The notes under the pieces: generated by a model
The model's database searches: none
Told to the model about the DNA's origin: nothing
The model's input: only the letters and a program-made list of their open reading frames with translations
Part shown: positions 57,795 to 64,000 of the stretch, piece by piece
Layout: each line of letters begins with the position of its first letter
Numbering within the stretch: position 1 is the first letter of the stretch
Translations under genes and position numbers: made by a program
Source: Sphaerolaimus hirsutus
Lineage: Eukaryota > Nematoda > Chromadorea > Monhysterida > Sphaerolaimidae
Length of the DNA: 64,000 nucleotides
Reading direction: 5' to 3'
NCBI GenBank assembly: GCA_964036195.1
Contig: OZ038453.1
Location: forward strand, 10,679,469 to 10,743,468

Positions 57795-58644
57795 TAGTTG
57801 TGTAATGCTTCCTCTATGAGGAGGTTAAAATCCTGAAATTTTAGTGGGAGGTACCCAAGACAGCCTGCATAACATAACAAACGTATCTTTTGTCATTTAC
57901 GGTATGTTTACAGTCAATTTTGGCGTGGGGGGTATTTCGAGGGGGGTAATTTATCCGACATGGTCATTTTGAGGGGGGTTTTTCGAAGGGGAGATATTTC
58001 GTTGGGGCAAATTTCGAGGAAATACGGTATATTGATTTATTCCAGCATTACAGGACAGATTCTGAAAATTGTCTGAAATTTTACTTTAAACAAAATCTTT
58101 ATGGGGTGTTGGATGCACCCCTGGCTGGTATAATCGATTACGAAACGTACAAACTGAAGGCGGTGGCCAATACAAAGCATGGGTTTGGTGTGTGCCAAGT
58201 CTATATAGGTTGGTTGCATTTTTTCCATCAACTGAGCGGTATTCATCCAATCAAATGACAACCAAACCGCAACTCTCAATCCGCACCCGCAGAAGAAACG
58301 CCAGCAGGACCTTCCCACTTCAGACGGGTGGCTGGATTCAACGCGAGGCCTAACAACGGAGCGACGCTGGAGCGCAGGGGCGGCATGCAATCTGTGCTGC
58401 TCTGCACCGAACTGTGCACCAGGCACCGAACCGGGTAACGGTGCAGACAACGGTAAACCGTACGGTACGGTAAACCGGCCGGCAGCCGTTAGCAGTACAC
58501 GATGACGCGGTGATTGTGAAAAAGCAGGCCACTCCCAGACGCAGTAAAATGTCAAAAGTCATGTAAAATTGATCAACTGGTCGTTTGACATTTTCATGGC
58601 ATTTTACATGGCATTTAACATGACATTTTGCATGAGTGGGCCTG

Positions 58645-59059
58645 TGTTGCACGCATGGTAGTAGAGCAAATAGGCAGTCGTGCCACCGGCGTGCAAATGT
58701 CAATGTGTGAAACAGCCTGTGGACCTTAACGAGCAAGTGTCAAGTCCACAAGGTGCTGGGCAACCGAGAAGAAAGAGTGAACGTTTGAGTTGGATGTGTT
58801 TTGCTTTTATGTGACCACCGTCGCCCTGCGACATGGATCTCAAAGTGTTAACATCTCAGATTCATTAATGGGCCACCCTGTAGGGCAAATGAATTGAGGT
58901 AAAAACATCCACTGAACTAAACACTCAAGTAGGCAATACTTGATGTTGGTTGAAACATAAAAGTTAACGGTTCAACACAATTACTCAAACCTACTGAAAT
59001 GGGAAATACAAATGTAGATAGAATTGTAAATATAAGTAGAATGTAGGGTAGCTACAACA
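58645..59059 (-). repeat. LTR (3' in element orientation)
   Basis: 415 bp, TG...CA termini. It differs from the other LTR at about 58656, 58910 and 59017 only, by eye. Confidence 0.93.
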
Positions 59060-59418
59060 GTCCCCCCCAAGTTCACCCTACAGGGGGAACTGAAAAAAAT
59101 TAGAATAAAAGAGTAAAATCAAAAAATGTAAAAATAATTGTATTGTAACCAAAATAATAGTCAAAATTTACAGAATCATATTGCACCATGTATCCTCCTT
59201 GCAGTCATTTTCTGTCCACCTCCCTTGTTCACAAAGTTAATCAAAAGTTTTGTATAAATAAATGATCAAAACAAAATTGAAGAATCAAAATTATCACTTT
59301 GTTTCATGTCATCATGTCATCTAATCTTGTACTCTGGAGTTTTCCGGTGTTTGTGATCCATTTCCATCCTTTGACTTGCATGTCTTGTGCTCAGGCTGGT
59401 GGAACTGTACCATGCCAT

Positions 59419-60180
59419 TAGGGTTGGGACGATATGACTTTTCGATATCGATATTCGATATTCGATATTTTTTCCTGAAACTCGATATTCGATATCGATA
59501 CGATATGGACCCTCGATATCGATATTCGATATTCGATACTAAAAAATGCTCGATATTCGATATCGATATTTCGATATTTTCGATATTTCGATATTTTGCT
59601 TTTGATATAGCAGGGCATATCTCATTTGGCATATTGCATTTCCATTTGATCACAAACCCAACTGATCATCTCTACTGAAAAGTAGATGATACAAATTTAA
59701 ATGGCACACAATGATCAAAATGAGAAAATGATTTAAAAATGTGACAGATGTGGTAAGGAAAAGGTGCCAGCCCCATTTATAGGTGCCATGCCATGGTGCC
59801 ATTGATGTTTCCATGGTGTAAGTAGTTATTTAACATACATATACTCTTATGTGAACATCTGAGAGAGCATTTGCACAAGATTTGATGCTGCCGCAAGTGC
59901 TGAAACAAAAATACCTGTCATGTGAGAACAAAGTGAGCGCTTGCGCGCAAAATTTGTTAAAATTGCTTATGAAATCGCCTTCTAATAGTGCCATTCCTGG
60001 CTTATTTGAAGTCAGGCCCAGGGAGTATAGAATATCGAAAATATCGAAAAAATGGTCGATATTCGATATCGATATTCGATATTTTTTCAAAATTTTCGAT
60101 ATCGATATTCGATATTCGATATGAAAAAATAGTCGATATCCGATATTCGATATTCGATACGATATATCGTCCCAACCCTA
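59419..60180. mobile_element. hAT-like MITE, CGATAT array, inside the retrotransposon
   Basis: Ends TAGGGTTGGGACGATAT and ATATCGTCCCAACCCTA are perfect inverted repeats, with the exact 8-bp duplication CATGCCAT (59411-59418 and 60181-60188). Both flanks are dense arrays of TCGATATCGATATTCGATAT-type units. The centre has TTGCGCGCAA near 59940. It cuts the gag-protease frame and so is younger than the retrotransposon. Confidence 0.95.
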
Positions 60181-62859
60181 CATGCCATGCCATATTTTCT
60201 GGTTCCAGAAAATGCGGGAGAAGTAATTTCTGGGCTGTGGATGGGTGTGTCCGGTGATGGCCCCATAGTCAATGTTGATTTGGTTCATTTGCTGCCAGGA
60301 TGTGTGCATACCATTGGACTGATACACATCTTTGTTATCTTTTGGCTTTGCGGCATGGACATAATGTAGTGGGTTGGGGGCCAGCCTGTCCAGAGTTTGT
60401 GTGTGCACATTTGTGTGGGTGATTGGTTGCACCATTTTTGCCTGCACAGCTGGCATGGGTGTGTCTGGCACTGTTGGGCTTACTTTCATCACTGGATCTG
60501 GGTGCATGATTTCTTGTGTGTGCCGTATGGAATGCACCTGTTCTGTGTGTGCTCCTTTTGGGCCTGACTTCTGCCCCAGTCTGCTGCCAGTCCTCTGCTT
60601 ATTTCCACTTGTCGACACGCATTTGCCAAATTTTTGGGACAGTCGCTCTAGCTCACTGTGCATTGTTTGCACGATATGAAGCTTGCCAAAAATGGCTGCC
60701 CTTCCGATAAGGAGAGGATAAGCAGATGGCAAGAATTTGGTGAGTTTTACTACGGCTGACAATGTGTCCTCATGTGTGACTCCATCTGGAGTTATGTGCA
60801 TTGCTGCGATGTCGTAAGTTTTCAACCATTCAGCCTTTATGATGTTCCCTGCTGTGCGGATGTGACTACCCGTGTACGGGCGGAATTTGCTTCGCTCGGT
60901 GCTTGGGTTGATGCCTGCTTTTGCCCATACTGATTCCAATGTAGTCTCCTCAATGAATAGACTAATGTTGCATCCTGTGTCAATGTGCCCTATCACTGGG
61001 ACTCCATGTATACTGATGGTGGCCATTGGGTCTGGGCTGGTGGTCAATTTGCAGTACGGTATATCATCTGCTTTCGTGCTCGCAATTCCAGGTACCCAAT
61101 CTTCTATATCTCCCCAATCATTGTCACTTTCAACATCTGACAATTTTTCATCTCCAGTCTGTGTCGTGTACCGGCTTGCCATTACAGGCTCTTTGTTCAT
61201 GGCAATCCCGAGTTCTGCGCATTTTCGGGCCATGATTTGCTTGGCTTTTTCATCGGTTTTCCCTTGCCTTTCATTGTTTTGCCTGATGGTGCGCTCATGA
61301 TCTGGCTTGAATTCTGGAGATGCCGGGTTAATGAAGCATTTGCTGGGGTGGTGGGTCATTGGATTTCTGTGCAGATAGTATGTGCACCACGGGCCTTTGT
61401 AGTCCCTTGGGTCCATTATGGCACGTACTTCAGCTTGCACCTCTTCAGTGCTGCATGGCTTCTGTTCCGGTTGACCCCGCCATTCTGTTTGCCAATTTCT
61501 GCTTCCACTGTATCTCTGCCAGTTTCTGTGGCTTTGCTCTTCTTTGCGCTGGGTGCGCATTCTTTCGACTTCCACGCGTGCGGCATCCATTTGTGTTATG
61601 GCCCTGTTCAGTGTGCATGCTTTGTCCTTCCAGCGGGTTCGCCACATGTACCAGCACGAGGAGGGTACTAGTTTAGGGACCTCTGAGAATAGTTTATCCC
61701 CGATCATTTGTTCGCAGTCTTTGTCGGACATGGTCTCGCTGATGTGGTAGAACTCCGCGCTCAAACGGGTGTGCAGGGATGATACTGATTCCCCTGGCGT
61801 GGCTTTCAAGTTGTACCAGTCCGCCACTGAATAGACCTGGTGCTCCTGTCTGTAGGCTTCGGTTAATTTGTCAACCACGTACAGGATGTCGTGGCGCCTG
61901 GAAATGCGGATTGCCAAGTATTTCTCTCTGGCCTTTCCGGTTAGGCATTGCATGAACACGTTGTTCCAGAACAGTTGTTGCATGCCCTCTGGGACGCCCA
62001 TCGATTGCTGCATTACCATGTGTAACCAGAACTTGAATGGGCCAGTGCTGCCCTTTTGGTCGCCGTCAAATTCGATTTGTTTCTTTGCGGTAGATGCGAC
62101 ATGTCCTACACTCATTTTGTCTTGTGGGATTTTGAGTGAGCTAAGCCGTGTCAGTCCGTCGCCTGGCGATAGTGCATATAGCTCCATGTATGCAATCATT
62201 TGTTCCAAGATGGAGCCCGGTGGTAATGTTTCCAAACGCTCATCTGCTTCCCACGACCATGGGTCGGTCTGGTGGTTTGACTTGGTGGCTGCGCTGCTTG
62301 TCGGCGGGTCTGCACTCTGTTGCTGCCTTTGGTTGGCCAAATGGTCCATTCATTGCTCAAGATGCATGAATTGTTGTTGCATCTGTTGCTGCAGCATGTC
62401 CATCATCGCTGCAAAATCGGGCGTTTGTTTTTGCGTTTTGACTTCCCGCCTCGGGGTTGGTACGTACTGTGTGTGTGGTATTTTGCTCGGGCGAATTAGT
62501 GGCGTAGTGCTGATACTTGCGTCGTCTGGTTCATCTTCGGGGTCCTCCATCGTGATATGGCTGTCTTTAGTCGCCCCGAAGTACCTTTCCGCCATCTTCA
62601 GCACTTTTTTCGCCATCGTTTCTGTCCCGTCTTTCCAGGGTGTGTTGAATTTTGGCCATTTTTTCTTGGCCTCGGTGATCGTGTCATCCCGAAATTGGTT
62701 GAGGATGTTTCCCGTGTTCAGTAGTGCCCACCTGTTTTCGGTTGCACACCATTCATTAATTTTTTCTGTGAGCTCGCGCTCTGTGTACGTTATATGTTTG
62801 GCCGTTGATGGGTCTGCTGTTTTTGAGCCCGCAGGGGGCAATTCGTCTGCATTGAGCAT
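60178..62859 (-). pseudogene. Retrotransposon gag-protease ORF, interrupted
   Basis: Reads 62859 to 60178 on the minus strand, about 890 codons, with one in-frame TGA (62350-62352) after codon 169. It could be a mutation or a readthrough site. The first part is gag-like: charged, Gln-rich, with a coiled-coil-like QQQMQQQ stretch before the stop and a capsid-like region (WNNVFMQCL, KLTEAYRQEHQ) after it. A Cys/His cluster (WCTYYLHRNPMTHHPSKCF) could serve as a nucleic-acid-binding knuckle. An aspartic protease follows, with active-site IDTGCNISLF and the later PLLIGRAAIFG strand. The frame ends artificially at a TAG in the hAT element at 60178. About 34 more codons of the same frame are visible beyond that element, to 59321. 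Confidence 0.85.
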
Positions 62860-63027
62860 GTTAAGTTTGCCCTGCGCTCATGCGGCGCGCCACACTAATC
62901 GTGTTAACGGTGTGGTGAGAGTGTTTGCCGGTGCGCAGTCGGCTGGTTTTATTGCGTGTGCGGGAATTGCTGCTTGATGCCCGGGTTGACTTTTTTGGGT
63001 CCGTTTAGTTCAACTGTACGGTCACCA

Positions 63028-63442
63028 TGTTGCACGCACGGTAGTAGAGCAAATAGGCAGTCGTGCCACCGGCGTGCAAATGTCAATGTGTGAAACAGCC
63101 TGTGGACCTTAACGAGCAAGTGTCAAGTCCACAAGGTGCTGGGCAACCGAGAAGAAAGAGTGAACGTTTGAGTTGGATGTGTTTTGCTTTTATGTGACCA
63201 CCGTCGCCCTGCGACATGGATCTCAAAGTGTTAACATCTCAGATTCATTAATGGGCCACCCTGTAGGGCAAATGAATTGAGGTAAAAACATCCACCGAAC
63301 TAAACACTCAAGTAGGCAATACTTGATGTTGGTTGAAACATAAAAGTTAACGGTTCAACACAATTACTCAAACCTACTGAAATGGGAAATACAAATGTAA
63401 ATAGAATTGTAAATATAAGTAGAATGTAGGGTAGCTACAACA
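63028..63442 (-). repeat. LTR (5' in element orientation)
   Basis: 415 bp, nearly identical to the copy at 58645-59059. In the minus-strand orientation it precedes the primer-binding site and the gag start. Confidence 0.93.
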
Positions 63443-64000
63443 CCTGGGAGTCGCGCCAAAAAGAAACTAGTGTGGTGCGGCAAACCATTAAACACAGGTT
63501 AACCGGAAGCGCACCGAATTTTTAACCAATTACCGGTAAACACCGGTACGGTATACGGTAATTCTTGTCAACCCACAAGGAACAAACTGTGCGCGGCGGT
63601 GGCGCATAACGTCGCCGAGCAGCTTTGTTTGCTCGCAGTTGACATGGGGCCGGAAAACGCGCTTTTCGAACTAGATGACGCGTTTGATGTGTACATCGAA
63701 CTGACTATGTGATCTGATTTTCTGTGAAAGTGATTGTGACGACTTGAAGATAGCCGATTTTCGGGCAGCCCAAATTTTTTTGTGTCTGAAATTATGGTCG
63801 CTATTATTATTATTTGCAGTTGATTTGATCGTCGCGCCCAATTAAATTATCAAACTGAACCGGGTGGCGTATAATTTCAGACGCAACTATAAAATTTTGC
63901 CGATAGAATGCTCCTTGAATTTTTCCCCACGCCGCCGCTAGTGATGCCACGCCGCACCCGAACCAAACATTCCATAAACAAATAATAAACATAAATAAAA

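Larger units (their letters stand above)
58645..63442 (-). mobile_element. LTR retrotransposon with gag-protease but no pol
   Basis: Two direct LTRs of 415 bp (58645-59059 and 63028-63442) begin TGTTGCACGC and end CTACAACA. I count three differences between them, so the insertion is young. CCTG precedes the left LTR and follows the right one, a 4-bp duplication. On the minus strand, TGGTGACC beside the 5' LTR (63020-63027) is a plausible tRNA primer-binding site, and a purine-rich GGGGGGGACTG abuts the 3' LTR. The only long ORF is gag-protease. No reverse transcriptase, RNase H or integrase motif is seen in the remaining space, so it must depend on another element. Confidence 0.93.
58424..63580. 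mobile_element. Composite insertion splitting exon 6 of copy 3
   Basis: The host reading frame stops making sense after ACC AGG (58418-58423) and resumes at AAC AAA (63581). The 8 bp at each junction (gcaccagg and ccacaagg) match at six positions, consistent with an eroded hAT-type duplication. The outer layer (58424-58530 and 63460-63580) has GGTAAACCG/CGGTAAACACCGG words and no strong terminal repeat. Inside it is a palindromic MITE piece (58530-58644), and into that the LTR element at 58645-63442 has inserted. Confidence 0.6.
50930..63712 (+). pseudogene. Secreted PAN-like family protein, copy 3 (disrupted)
   Basis: Exon remnants in order: about 50930-51040 (exon 2 part, VAATRMVGKLCYMLLQK), 53103-53195 (exon 3, YVVPNGMVAHTAMLYGDW), 55994-56150 (exon 4, KTWYNAVFSDATTDG ... 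LDHMWDA), 58059-58208 (exon 5, YKLKAVANTKHGFGVCQVYI) and exon 6 in two pieces, 58293-58423 and 63581-63712. Exons 3 (93 bp) and 4 (157 bp) have exactly the same length and phase as the other copies. Exon 5 has a GT donor instead of GC. The exon 6 pieces (MQSVLLCTELCTR and LCAAVAHNVAEQLCLLAVD) would be contiguous without the 5.2-kb insertion. No signal-peptide exon found. Divergence from copies 1 and 2 is much greater than between those two. Confidence 0.75.

Noticed and set aside
59376..60257. Ile/Tyr/Arg/Ser-rich repetitive ORFs on both strands
   Set aside because: They are translations of the CGATAT array of the hAT element at 59419-60180, not proteins.
61868..62977. 369-codon plus-strand ORF
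   Set aside because: It lies wholly opposite the retrotransposon gag frame and has no recognisable domain. It is an antisense shadow of a long coding region.
63713..64000. Possible further exon or RNA gene at the window end
   Set aside because: No splice signals, coding frame or RNA structure could be supported after the stop codon of copy 3.

Overview
This is 64 kb of animal (metazoan) nuclear DNA, probably from an invertebrate. The genes have many short exons with GT-AG introns. The proteins include a hemicentin-type matrix protein, an ankyrin/SOCS-box protein, a Kazal inhibitor and two housekeeping genes. Introns and spacers are AT-rich and packed with small DNA transposons, mostly hAT-like with 8-bp target duplications, while most coding exons are clearly GC-richer. 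I cannot name the species.

Layout. 1-1.5 kb: end of a TA-flanked MITE and a decayed LINE fragment. 4.07-6.63 kb (+): first copy of an unrecognised secreted-protein gene with a PAN-like last exon. 7.26-10.04 kb (-): complete MRTO4 (ribosome assembly factor, six exons, 248 aa). 11.3-18.26 kb (+): ankyrin-repeat/SOCS-box gene resembling ASB3, with a three-level transposon nest in its last intron. 21.6-26.1 kb (+): PRPF38B splicing factor (seven exons, about 302 aa). 27.47-42.17 kb (-): the 3' part of a hemicentin-like gene (18 exons, about 1066 aa) in the order Ig domains, nidogen G2F barrel, EGF domains, fibulin-type C terminus. One hemicentin intron holds a complete two-exon Kazal inhibitor gene on the opposite strand (33.35-33.68 kb). 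45.9-48.64 kb (+): second, intact copy of the secreted PAN-like gene (322 aa). About 50.9-63.71 kb (+): third, broken copy, whose last exon is split by a hAT-like element that contains an LTR retrotransposon that contains another hAT element.

The most distinctive material is (i) the three-copy secreted family, with conserved intron phases and a shared GC-AG intron that could allow a short or a PAN-tailed product; (ii) reciprocal empty sites between its copies, which date two hAT insertions; (iii) deep transposon nests whose order is fixed by target duplications; and (iv) a set of hAT-like MITEs that share similar ends but are each filled with a different short iterated motif.

All exon boundaries come from reading splice sites, phases and family resemblance by eye. 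No alignment or search was run.
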